This document shows positions 9,244 through 16,916 of a stretch of 64,000 nt of DNA, one piece after another. Position 1 is the first letter of the stretch. Every line of letters starts with the position of its first letter. The stretch spans positions 372,001-436,000 of the forward strand of contig NZ_RAQC01000002.1 in the NCBI RefSeq assembly GCF_003610405.1, given 5' to 3'. A program made the translations under genes and the position numbers. The notes beneath the pieces were generated by a model. The model saw only the letters and a list, made by a program, of their open reading frames with translations. It had not been told where the DNA came from and made no database searches. Source of the DNA: Microbacterium sp. AG238 (GTDB lineage: Bacteria > Actinomycetota > Actinomycetes > Actinomycetales > Microbacteriaceae).

Positions 9244-10056
9244 TCAGTACACGGTGAGACCGCGATCGGCGAACTGGCCGCGGACCCGCGCGAGCAGTTC
9301 CGCATCCGGCGTCGAGCGACCGGCGAGCGGATAGGGGATTCCCAGACGCTCCCACTTCGACGTGCCCATCTGATGGAACGGCAGGACCTCGACCCGCTGC
9401 ACGTTCTGCCACCGGGCGACGATGTCGGCGACGGCGTCGACGTTCGGGACGGCATCCGTGAGGCCGGGGACGAGCACGAACCTCACCCACACCGGAGTGC
9501 CGCGGGCCGCGAGGCGGTCGCCGAACTCGATCGTCGGCTGCAGGTCGCGGCCGGTGACCTCGCGGTAGGTGTCGGGCAGCCCGGACTTCACGTCGAGCAG
9601 GACGAGCGAGACGTCGTCGAGCAGCGCATCGGATGCGGCGCGGCCGAGGTTGCCCGATGTGTCGATGGCGACGTGGACACCGAGCTCGGTGGCGGCCCGG
9701 GCCAGACGCGTGACGAAGGCCGCCTGTTGCAGCGGCTCGCCTCCGGAGATCGTCAGCCCCCCTCCTGTCGCCCGGAAGACCGGCAGGTACCGGCGCAGAC
9801 GGGCGACGATGTCATCGAGCGCGGTGAGCTCGCCGTCGCGCTGACGCCACGTGTCGGGGTTGTGGCAGTACTGGCAGCGCAGCGGGCATCCCGCGAGGAA
9901 GAGGGTCATCCTGGTGCCGGGGCCGTCCACGGAAGTGACGAGCTCCCAGGAGTGCACACTCGCGACGTGCCCGGACCGTCGTGCGGCGAGACGGTCATGA
10001 CGGGGATCGCTCAGATCGGCGGTGCAGGCTTCACCCGGCACCAGGATGGCGGACAC
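9244..10056 (-). CDS. pflA: pyruvate formate-lyase activating enzyme (radical SAM)
   Basis: This 270-residue radical SAM protein installs the glycyl radical on PflB. The CX3CX2C cluster motif is CPLRCQYC (C57, C61, C64), preceded by VDGPGTRMTLFLAG, as in known PFL activases. The start is GTG at 10056, five bases after the pflB stop, so the two are translated from one message. The first 28 residues are an extension before the HVASVHSWELV strand, so a start a little further in is possible. The enzyme needs low oxygen and reduced flavodoxin or ferredoxin in known relatives. Confidence 0.95.
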   Translation of the reverse strand: MSAILVPGEACTADLSDPRHDRLAARRSGHVASVHSWELVTSVDGPGTRMTLFLAGCPLRCQYCHNPDTWRQRDGELTALDDIVARLRRYLPVFRATGGGLTISGGEPLQQAAFVTRLARAATELGVHVAIDTSGNLGRAASDALLDDVSLVLLDVKSGLPDTYREVTGRDLQPTIEFGDRLAARGTPVWVRFVLVPGLTDAVPNVDAVADIVARWQNVQRVEVLPFHQMGTSKWERLGIPYPLAGRSTPDAELLARVRGQFADRGLTVY

Positions 10057-10061
10057 GGGAG

Positions 10062-12335
10062 TCAGACCCCCGTGTGGAAGGTGCGGCTGAGCACGTCGAG
10101 CTGCTGCTCACGGGTCAGTCGCACGAAGTTGACCGCGTAGCCGGACACTCGGATGGTCAGCTGCGGGTACTTGTCGGGGTTGACCATCGCATCCTCGAGC
10201 GTCTCGCGCGTCAGCACGTTGACGTTGAGGTGGTAGCCGTCCGAGGCCATCTGCGCGTCGAGCAGTCCCACGAGGTTGTGCACCCGTTCGTCGGGCGTGC
10301 GCCCCAGACCGCTCGGCGTCACCGTCGTGGTCAGCGAGATGCCGTCCTGCGCCTGGTCGAACGGCAGCTTCGCGACCGACAGTGCGGCCGCCAGCATCCC
10401 GTGCGTGTCTCGTCCGTTCATGGGGTTCGCGCCCGGGGCGAACGGCTGACCGGCACGGCGGCCGTCGGGGGTGTTGCCCGTGGCCTTGCCGTACACGACG
10501 TTCGACGTGATCGTCAGCACGGACTGGGTGTGCACCGCGTCGCGGTACGTCTGGTGCTTGCGGATCATCGACATGAAGTCCGACACGAGCTCGCGGGCGA
10601 TCTCGTCGACGCGGTCGTCGTCGTTGCCGAAGGTGGGGAAGTCGCCGTGGACGAGGTAGTCGACCACGAGACCCGAGGCGTCGCGGACCGGCTCGACGGT
10701 CGCGTACTTGATGGCCGCGAGGGAATCGGCGGCGACGGAGAGCCCGGCGATGCCGCACGCCATGGTCCGGAGGACGTTGCCGTCGTGCAGAGCCATCTCG
10801 AGGCGTTCGTATGCGTACTTGTCGTGCATGAAGTGGATGCAGTTGAGCGCGTCGACGTAGGTCTCGGCGAGCCACTCCATCATGACCCGGAAGCGCTCGC
10901 GCACGTCGTCGTACCCGAGCACGTCTCCCGAGACCGGGGCGGCGGCCGGCGCGATCTGCTTGCCGCTCACCTCGTCGCGTCCGCCGTTGATGGCGTACAG
11001 GAGGGTCTTGGCGAGGTTGACCCGAGCCCCGAAGAACTGCATCTGCTTGCCGACCGTCATCGGCGACACGCAGCACGCGATCGCCGCATCGTCGCCGCAC
11101 AGCGCGCGGATGTGGTCGTCGGACTCGTATTGGATCGACGAGGTGTCGATCGAGACCTGCGCACAGAACTCCTTGAACCCGTCGGGAAGGGCGTCGGTCC
11201 ACAGCACCGTCAGGTTCGGCTCGGGGGCGGGGCCGAGGTTGTAGAGCGTCTGCAGGAAGCGGAATGCCGTCTTGGTCACGAGGGTGCGTCCGTCTTCGCC
11301 GACGCCGCCGATCGACTCGGTCACCCAGGTGGGGTCGCCCGAGAACAGCGCGTCGTACTCGGGCGTGCGGAGGAACCGCACGATACGCAGCTTGATGACG
11401 AGGTCGTCGACGAGTTCCTGCGCCTCCACCTCGGTGAGGATGCCGCGCGCCATGTCGCGCTGGATGTACGCGTCGAGGAACGCGGTGTTGCGACCGAAGC
11501 TCATCGCGGCGCCGTTCTGCTCCTTCACCGCTCCGAGGTAGGCGAAGTACAGCCACTGGATCGCCTCGCGGGCGGTGGCGGCGGGCCGGGTGATGTCGAA
11601 CCCGTACGAGGCGGCCATCTCGGCGAGCTCGTGCAGGGCGCGGATCTGCTCGGCGTTCTCCTCGCGCGAGCGCAGGATGTTCTCCGTCGAGGGGTGCATG
11701 TCGAGCTCGGCCCGCTCGACGTTCTTCGCGGCCACGAGCGCGTCGGTGCCGTACAGGGCGACGCGTCGGTAGTCGCCGATGATCCGGCCGCGGCCGTAGG
11801 CATCGGGGAGGCCCGTGATGATGTGGCTGCTGCGGGCGCGGCGGACGGCCGGCGGGTAGACGTCGAAGACGCCGTCGTTGTGCGTCTTGCGGTAGCGCGT
11901 GAAGATCGTCTCGAGCGTGGGGTCGACGGGGTAGCCGTAGGTCTCGAGGGCTCCCTTGACCATGCGCCACCCGCCGTTGGGCATGATCGCGCGGCGCAGG
12001 GGCGCATCGGTCTGGAGGCCGACGATCAGCTCGTCCTCCTGGCGGATGTAGCCCGGAGCATGCGATGTGATGGTCGAGGGGGTGAGAGCGTCGACGTCGT
12101 ACACGCCGCGCTCGCGCTCGGCGGGGAACATCTCGCTGAGCGTCTCCCAGAGCCCCGTCGTGCGGGCGGTCGGCCCCACGAGGAACGACGCGTCGCCGGT
12201 GTAGGGCTCGTAGTTGCGCTGGATGAAGTCACGGACGTCGATGTCGTCCTGCCACGGGCCCGGGGCGAAGCCCGCCCACGCGGTGGGGACCGCGTCGTCG
12301 TCGTGTGCTGTCGTGGTCGGGATGACTGTGCTCAT
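10062..12335 (-). CDS. pflB: formate C-acetyltransferase (pyruvate formate-lyase)
   Basis: This 757-residue glycyl-radical enzyme splits pyruvate with CoA into acetyl-CoA and formate under anoxia. The active-site pair is ACCVSPM (C421, C422) and the radical site is RVSGYAVNF near the C-terminus (G732), both intact. The ATG at 12335 gives the family length; the open frame continues 50 codons further upstream but that part is Arg-rich and not homologous-looking. pflA follows after five bases. No formate channel (focA) or fumarate/nitrate regulator gene is visible. Finding it in a lineage regarded as aerobic suggests a fermentative option under oxygen limitation. Confidence 0.97.
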   Translation of the reverse strand: MSTVIPTTTAHDDDAVPTAWAGFAPGPWQDDIDVRDFIQRNYEPYTGDASFLVGPTARTTGLWETLSEMFPAERERGVYDVDALTPSTITSHAPGYIRQEDELIVGLQTDAPLRRAIMPNGGWRMVKGALETYGYPVDPTLETIFTRYRKTHNDGVFDVYPPAVRRARSSHIITGLPDAYGRGRIIGDYRRVALYGTDALVAAKNVERAELDMHPSTENILRSREENAEQIRALHELAEMAASYGFDITRPAATAREAIQWLYFAYLGAVKEQNGAAMSFGRNTAFLDAYIQRDMARGILTEVEAQELVDDLVIKLRIVRFLRTPEYDALFSGDPTWVTESIGGVGEDGRTLVTKTAFRFLQTLYNLGPAPEPNLTVLWTDALPDGFKEFCAQVSIDTSSIQYESDDHIRALCGDDAAIACCVSPMTVGKQMQFFGARVNLAKTLLYAINGGRDEVSGKQIAPAAAPVSGDVLGYDDVRERFRVMMEWLAETYVDALNCIHFMHDKYAYERLEMALHDGNVLRTMACGIAGLSVAADSLAAIKYATVEPVRDASGLVVDYLVHGDFPTFGNDDDRVDEIARELVSDFMSMIRKHQTYRDAVHTQSVLTITSNVVYGKATGNTPDGRRAGQPFAPGANPMNGRDTHGMLAAALSVAKLPFDQAQDGISLTTTVTPSGLGRTPDERVHNLVGLLDAQMASDGYHLNVNVLTRETLEDAMVNPDKYPQLTIRVSGYAVNFVRLTREQQLDVLSRTFHTGV

Positions 12336-12496
12336 CGTGGGTCCTTCGTCCTGTCGGAAGGCCCGCCGGGGAGCGGGGAAGGCGCTGGTCGTGCCTGCCG
12401 CGGCGTGCCTGCGGCCGACGCTACGCCGCACTCGCAGGGGGTGGAGGAATCGTGCACGGGAGCGACAGCACGGCGAGAGACCCACGATTTTTCACA

Positions 12497-12509
12497 GTGG
12501 TCCGACCAC
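12497..12509. promoter_or_regulatory. palindrome GTGGTC-C-GACCAC
   Basis: A 13-base palindrome lies in the 182-base gap between the murE-like stop and the pflB start. It contains TGGTNNNACCA, the layout of many GntR-family operators. It sits 162 bases upstream of pflB and nine bases after murE, so it may be an operator for pflBA or merely a small hairpin. The rest of the gap shows nothing firm. Confidence 0.3.
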
Positions 12510-12517
12510 AAACACGC

Positions 12518-14134
12518 TCAGTCGGCGTATGGCACGTCCCAGCTGGGTTCGGGCACCGGCCAGCCGGCGTCCCGCAGCGCTCGACGTGCGAGCTCTCGAG
12601 CGGAGTACGGGGTGCGGACGCCGCGGATGTCGCGGTAGTCCTGGTGCCCGGGACCGGCCCACAGGATCGCGTCACCGTCGCCGACGAGCGACACGGCTTC
12701 GACGATCGCCTTCTCCGGCGGTGACGATTCGCGGATGTCGGCATCCGGGCGCGCTCGCCGAGCACCCTCGAGCAGGGTCGCGCGGATCGCGTCGGGATCC
12801 TCGAATCGCGGGTGGTGATCGGTCACGATCAGGATGTCGCTGCCGAGGACGGCCGTCGCGCCCATGTCGTGGCGCTTCGTCTTGTCACGGTCGCCGTCGG
12901 CCCCGAAGACCATGACGACGGTTCCGGGGGTGACGCGTCGCACGGCCGCGAGGGTCTTCTCGAAAGCGTCGGGGGAGTGGCCGAAGTCGACGTAGACGGC
13001 CGGTCCGCGATCGCCCGACACGCGCTGCGTCCGCCCGGGGAGGTGCGCCTCGATGCGCCGCCCGTCGAGTGCGCCGACGAGCGTCTCCCACGCGTAGCCG
13101 CCTTCGAGCAGCATGACGATCGCGAGGCCGGCGTTGGCCGCCATGTGCCGCCCGATGACCGGCACCGTCGTGGTCAGTCGCCGGCCGTCGGCGCCGATGA
13201 GCCGGAACTCCGTGCCGTTCTGCCGTTCCTCGACGATCTCGACCGTCCAGTCCGCCGGTGACGAGGGCGTCTCGGCGATCGCGGGCGTGATGATCGTCGT
13301 CACCGGGATCTCGGCGCGCGCGACGATCTGCACGCCGGCGTCGGAGTCGAGGCACACCACGCCGCGCCGTGCCCGGTCTGCGCGGAAGAGGGGGAGCTTC
13401 GCCTCGAAGTACTCCGCCATGTCGCGGTAGTCGTCGAGGTGATCGTGCGTGAGGTTGGTGAAGCCGGCGACGTCGAAGACGACGCCGTCGACACGGTGCC
13501 GGGTCAGCGCCTGTGCGCTCACCTCGACCGCGACCGCTTCGACGCCGCGCTCGCGCATGAGAGCGAGCAACGCGTGGAACTCCGAGGCCTCGGGGGTCGT
13601 GAGCCGCGACACGATCACCTCGCCCGCGATGTGACGCTCGGCTGTCGAGGAGAGCCCCGTCACCGCGCCGAGCTGTCCGAGGATGCCTTCGATCAGGTGC
13701 GACACGCTCGTCTTGCCGTTCGTGCCGGTCGTCGCGAGCAGCAGCGGCAGCCGGTCCTCGCGGCCGGTGCCGTAGACCCAGGCCGACAGGTCGCCCAAGC
13801 GCGCCCGGGGATCGTCGACCACGACGATCGGCAGGCCGGCATCGGCGGCGAGCTCGGCGCCTCGGTCGTCGGTGACGATCGCCGCGGCGCCCGTCTCGGC
13901 CGCCTGCTTCGCGAACTCGGCCCCGTGTCGCACGGCGCCTCGGATCGCGACGAACGCTTCCCCCGGGCGCAGGTCCGCCGTCGCGAGCGTGATGCCCGTG
14001 ACGGATACGTCGGAAGCATCGCCGACGATCCGGCCGCCGACGCGGGCCGCGAGCTCGGTCAGGGATCGGCGCGGCGGACTCTCGGGGCGGAGGACGGGAG
14101 GGAGGTTCGGGGCGTCGTTAGGCATTGCCACCAT
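12518..14134 (-). CDS. MurE-like Mur ligase outside the dcw cluster
   Basis: This 538-residue protein is a Mur ligase of the MurE type: a UDP-MurNAc-peptide binding N-domain (about 25-125), the ATP loop GTNGKTS (137-143), SRLTTPEASEFH and the LTHDHLDDY block of the central domain, and a C-terminal ligase domain ending in AGPGHQDY. MurE adds the third stem-peptide residue of peptidoglycan. The usual DNPR specificity motif reads HHPR (440-443), and the GKGHE loop is GPGHQ, so residues that recognise the third amino acid in diaminopimelate-type enzymes are altered. No other dcw gene is nearby. It may be the strain's only MurE or a paralogue with another substrate. An alternative ATG lies three codons in. 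Confidence 0.85.
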   Translation of the reverse strand: MVAMPNDAPNLPPVLRPESPPRRSLTELAARVGGRIVGDASDVSVTGITLATADLRPGEAFVAIRGAVRHGAEFAKQAAETGAAAIVTDDRGAELAADAGLPIVVVDDPRARLGDLSAWVYGTGREDRLPLLLATTGTNGKTSVSHLIEGILGQLGAVTGLSSTAERHIAGEVIVSRLTTPEASEFHALLALMRERGVEAVAVEVSAQALTRHRVDGVVFDVAGFTNLTHDHLDDYRDMAEYFEAKLPLFRADRARRGVVCLDSDAGVQIVARAEIPVTTIITPAIAETPSSPADWTVEIVEERQNGTEFRLIGADGRRLTTTVPVIGRHMAANAGLAIVMLLEGGYAWETLVGALDGRRIEAHLPGRTQRVSGDRGPAVYVDFGHSPDAFEKTLAAVRRVTPGTVVMVFGADGDRDKTKRHDMGATAVLGSDILIVTDHHPRFEDPDAIRATLLEGARRARPDADIRESSPPEKAIVEAVSLVGDGDAILWAGPGHQDYRDIRGVRTPYSARELARRALRDAGWPVPEPSWDVPYAD

Positions 14135-14191
14135 TGTCTCACCCCGGTTCCGGGGCGGCAGCGCCGATTGACGCGCCGCCCCGGGTGTGCC

Positions 14192-14887
14192 TCAGGCGCG
14201 TCGGCGGGCGATCGTCAGGACGAGCGCGGCGGCGGCGACGACGAGGGCGCCGGCGGAGAGCCAGATCGGCAGCGGGTCGGCTGCGGCAGGGGATGCTGCG
14301 GCGGTCTCGCCGTCAGCGGCACCGTCGGCCGACGAGTGGCCGCCGTCACCGTGGCCGCCGTGGGAATCGGCCGCAGCCGCGCCGACCACGACGACCGGAG
14401 CCGGGTACTCGAGGTCGTCCGGATCCTGGCCGTCCTCGGCGACCTGCACCCAGGCGGCCTCGCCCGTCTCGCACTGCTGCGTGACGGGGAAGGCGAAGCT
14501 CTCGCCCTCGGCCGAGCCGGGGAAGATCACGTTCATGCCGGCCGAGGCCGCATACGCGTCGGGGATGGGGGCGACCGCGGTGTAGGTGATGCGGGTGGGG
14601 ATGCCGTTCTCGCCGGCCTCGGTGGTGATGGTCCATGCACCGTCGACGACGGGCGTCGCACCCTGCGCCTCGGCGGGGACGTCGACGACGAGCGCGGTCG
14701 TGGGCGACCCGTCGCAGCCGTGGCTGAACGAGAAGTCGATGCGGGTGGATCCGTTGGCGGCCACCTCTTCCGGCGTCACGTGGACGTGCGCGGAGGCGGC
14801 GAGCGGAAGGGCGAGGGCGAGGGCTGCGCCGGCGGTCACGCCGACGGCCAAGCGGGCGCGGCTGTGCGCGGTGATGTTGCGGGTCAT
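14192..14887 (-). CDS. YcnI-family copper-binding membrane-anchored protein (DUF1775)
   Basis: This 231-residue protein has a signal peptide ending at ASA-H, so the mature chain starts with HVHVTPEEV. In the YcnI family that N-terminal His and a following Glu bind copper outside the cell. The domain covers about 33-165; a Ser/Gly/His-rich linker follows and a single C-terminal membrane helix (about 205-226) ending in an RRR stop-transfer signal anchors it. It lies 57 bases downstream of a membrane protein gene on the same strand. Its likely job is extracellular copper handling or delivery; the copZ-copA pair at 58 kb is the matching export side. Confidence 0.9.
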   Translation of the reverse strand: MTRNITAHSRARLAVGVTAGAALALALPLAASAHVHVTPEEVAANGSTRIDFSFSHGCDGSPTTALVVDVPAEAQGATPVVDGAWTITTEAGENGIPTRITYTAVAPIPDAYAASAGMNVIFPGSAEGESFAFPVTQQCETGEAAWVQVAEDGQDPDDLEYPAPVVVVGAAAADSHGGHGDGGHSSADGAADGETAAASPAAADPLPIWLSAGALVVAAAALVLTIARRRA

Positions 14888-14943
14888 TGTCGTCTCTCAG
14901 AACATGCGGATGGCACGGTGCCGTCCGCGACGGGAAGGGGGGC

Positions 14944-15531
14944 TCACACGGTGGTGACCGGTGGACCCCGCAGCGAGAGAGAGGAACGCAGGCGGCGTGC
15001 CGGGAGGATGCGCTCGCGGCCGGCAGCGGGGCGCAGCAGAGGAGTCCGTGTGCGCATCGACGGCGACATCAGTCGCGCGAACCGGCGGATGCCGCGGTGG
15101 ATGAGGCGTACGAGACGCTCGCCGGCGACGAGCGTCGCGACGGTGACCGCCGCCGCGAGAACGTGCGTGGCGGTCATGTTCGTGCCGACGGCGTGCGCAT
15201 GTGAGAGCGGGGCGACGGCGGGGAGGGCGCCGCCGTGGACATGCGGCACGGGCGCCGTCGGGTCGGCTGCGCCGGCGATGGAGAAGAAGGTGTGGAACAG
15301 CCCCTGGCTCGCCAGGACGACGAGTCCGGTCCGCCACGCCGACGGGGCGCGGCCCACGAGCCAGACCGCGGCGGGGGCGGTGAGCAACGTCGCCGCGACG
15401 ATGAGCCAGAGCGGCGCGAGCCCGCCCGAGATGGTGTGGGCGGTGGCGGCGAAGACGGTGGCGATGGCGGCGGAGGCGGTTCCCCGCACGGCGCGCGCAC
15501 GCCGCACCGTCGCACTCTGCGCCCGCTCCAT
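14944..15531 (-). CDS. hypothetical membrane protein next to ycnI
   Basis: This 195-residue protein is not assigned to a named family. It has three or four likely membrane helices (about 22-42, 45-62, 68-85 and 120-140), with a His-containing loop (PHVHGG, then SHAHAVG) between the third and fourth, and a basic, Arg-rich C-terminal tail that may be cytoplasmic. The His-rich extracellular or membrane-side loop and cotranscription with the copper-binding YcnI protein, 56 bases downstream, suggest a role in copper handling. That is inference from context and composition only. Confidence 0.75.
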   Translation of the reverse strand: MERAQSATVRRARAVRGTASAAIATVFAATAHTISGGLAPLWLIVAATLLTAPAAVWLVGRAPSAWRTGLVVLASQGLFHTFFSIAGAADPTAPVPHVHGGALPAVAPLSHAHAVGTNMTATHVLAAAVTVATLVAGERLVRLIHRGIRRFARLMSPSMRTRTPLLRPAAGRERILPARRLRSSLSLRGPPVTTV

Positions 15532-15573
15532 GGTTGGAGTTTACGGCCTGGGCCGATTCAAAGACTCGACGGG

Positions 15574-15579
15574 TACTCT
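15574..15579 (+). promoter_or_regulatory. -10 box (rseP)
   Basis: TACTCT eight bases before the GTG at 15588; nearly leaderless spacing. Confidence 0.5.
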
Positions 15580-15587
15580 GAGCGGTC

Positions 15588-16892
15588 GTGACCGTCCTCG
15601 CTTTCGTCATCGGCGTCGTGCTGCTCGTCGTCGGGCTCGCCGTCTCGATCGCGTTGCACGAGGTCGGGCACCTCGTTCCCGCGAAGCTGTTCGGCGTGCG
15701 CGTCGGCCGGTACATGATCGGCCTCGGTCCGACGCTCTGGTCGCGGCGCTTCGGTGAGACCGAGTACGGCGTGAAGGCACTGCCCGTCGGCGGCTACATC
15801 TCGATGTCCGGCATGTACCCGCCGGCTCCCGACGAGCCCGACGCAGCGACCCGACGCAGCGGCCGATTCTTCGGGGCGATGGTGCAGGATGCCCGCCTCG
15901 CCAACGCCGAGACGCTCGTCGAGAACGACACGCGCCCGGCGTTCTACCAGCTGTCGGTGTGGAAGCGCATCGTCATCATGGTCGGCGGTCCGTTCATGAA
16001 CCTCGTGCTCGCCATGGTCCTCTTCGCGATCGCACTCAGCGCGATCGGCATCCCGAGCGTCTCGCCCACCATCGCCGCGGTCAACGAGTGCGTCATCCCG
16101 GCGGGCGCCGACCGCACGACGTGCGAGGCCGGTGATCCGGTGTCTCCCGCGGCAGCCGGGGGCATCCGTCCGGGAGACGTCATCGTCGCCGTCGACGGCA
16201 CCGATGTCTCGGGCTACGCCGAGGCGACCGCGATCATCCAGGCGGCACCGGGGCGCACGATCCCGATCGTGGTCGAGCGTGGCAGCGACCGCGTGACGCT
16301 CGAGGTCACCCCGGTCGCCGCCGAACGTCCGGTGATGAACGACGACGGCACGAGCGAGGTCAAAGAGGTCGGGTTCGTCGGCATGACGGGTACCCGGGTC
16401 AACGTCCCGCAGCCGATCTGGACCGGACCGCAGGCTGCGGTCGACCGGCTCGGCGCCGTCGCGAGCGTCATCTGGCAGCTCCCGGTCAAGGTGTACCAGA
16501 CGGGGGTGGCCCTCGTCACCGGCGGCGAGCGCGACCCGAACGGGCCCCTGTCCGTCGTCGGAGCGGGCCGCATCGCGGGCGAGGTCGCCGCGACGGAGGC
16601 GCCGATTCAGGATCGCGTCGTCGACCTGCTGAGCCTGCTGGGGTCGCTCAACATAGCGCTGTTCATCTTCAACCTGCTGCCCCTGCTCCCGCTCGACGGC
16701 GGACACGTCGTCGTCGCCCTGTGGGACGGCATCAAGCGCGCGTGGGCGAAGCTGTTCCGCCGCCCGTCGCCGCGGCCGGTCGACGCCACGAAGCTCGTGC
16801 CCGTCACCTTCGTCGTCGTGATCGGACTCATCGTCATGGGCGGGACGCTCATCCTCGCCGACGTCTTCAACCCGATCTCGATCCTCGGCTGA
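15588..16892 (+). CDS. rseP: site-2 zinc metalloprotease (RseP/Rip1 family, M50)
   Basis: This 434-residue protein cuts substrates inside the membrane, typically anti-sigma factors. Helix 1 carries the zinc motif HEVGH (about residues 21-25), and a long periplasmic-side region holds one PDZ domain (AAAGGIRPGDVIVAVDG). The C-terminal helices include LPLLPLDGGH, the second metal-binding block, and FNLLPLLPLD. The GTG start places the catalytic helix at the normal position. In mycobacteria the orthologue (Rip1) lies between dxr and ispG; here it keeps the same order but with other genes inserted. A membrane protein with an ECF sigma partner lies at 22.6 kb, but nothing shows it is a substrate. 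Confidence 0.93.
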   Translation: MTVLAFVIGVVLLVVGLAVSIALHEVGHLVPAKLFGVRVGRYMIGLGPTLWSRRFGETEYGVKALPVGGYISMSGMYPPAPDEPDAATRRSGRFFGAMVQDARLANAETLVENDTRPAFYQLSVWKRIVIMVGGPFMNLVLAMVLFAIALSAIGIPSVSPTIAAVNECVIPAGADRTTCEAGDPVSPAAAGGIRPGDVIVAVDGTDVSGYAEATAIIQAAPGRTIPIVVERGSDRVTLEVTPVAAERPVMNDDGTSEVKEVGFVGMTGTRVNVPQPIWTGPQAAVDRLGAVASVIWQLPVKVYQTGVALVTGGERDPNGPLSVVGAGRIAGEVAATEAPIQDRVVDLLSLLGSLNIALFIFNLLPLLPLDGGHVVVALWDGIKRAWAKLFRRPSPRPVDATKLVPVTFVVVIGLIVMGGTLILADVFNPISILG

Positions 16893-16896
16893 CGTT

Positions 16897-16912
16897 CGCC
16901 GCCGGGGCGGCG
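16897..16912. terminator. short GC hairpin between convergent genes
   Basis: CGCCGC-CGGG-GCGGCG in the 24-base gap between rseP and the anthranilate synthase gene. There is no T-tract, so a terminator role is weakly supported. Confidence 0.3.
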
Positions 16913-16916
16913 CGAG

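Noticed and set aside
10108..11970. 620-codon minus-strand frame overlapping pflB in another frame
   Set aside because: Arg/Pro/His-rich out-of-frame shadow of pflB.
9981..12638. 885-codon open frame opposite pflB
   Set aside because: Runs through pflB and its upstream gap, composition typical of antisense frames, no motif.
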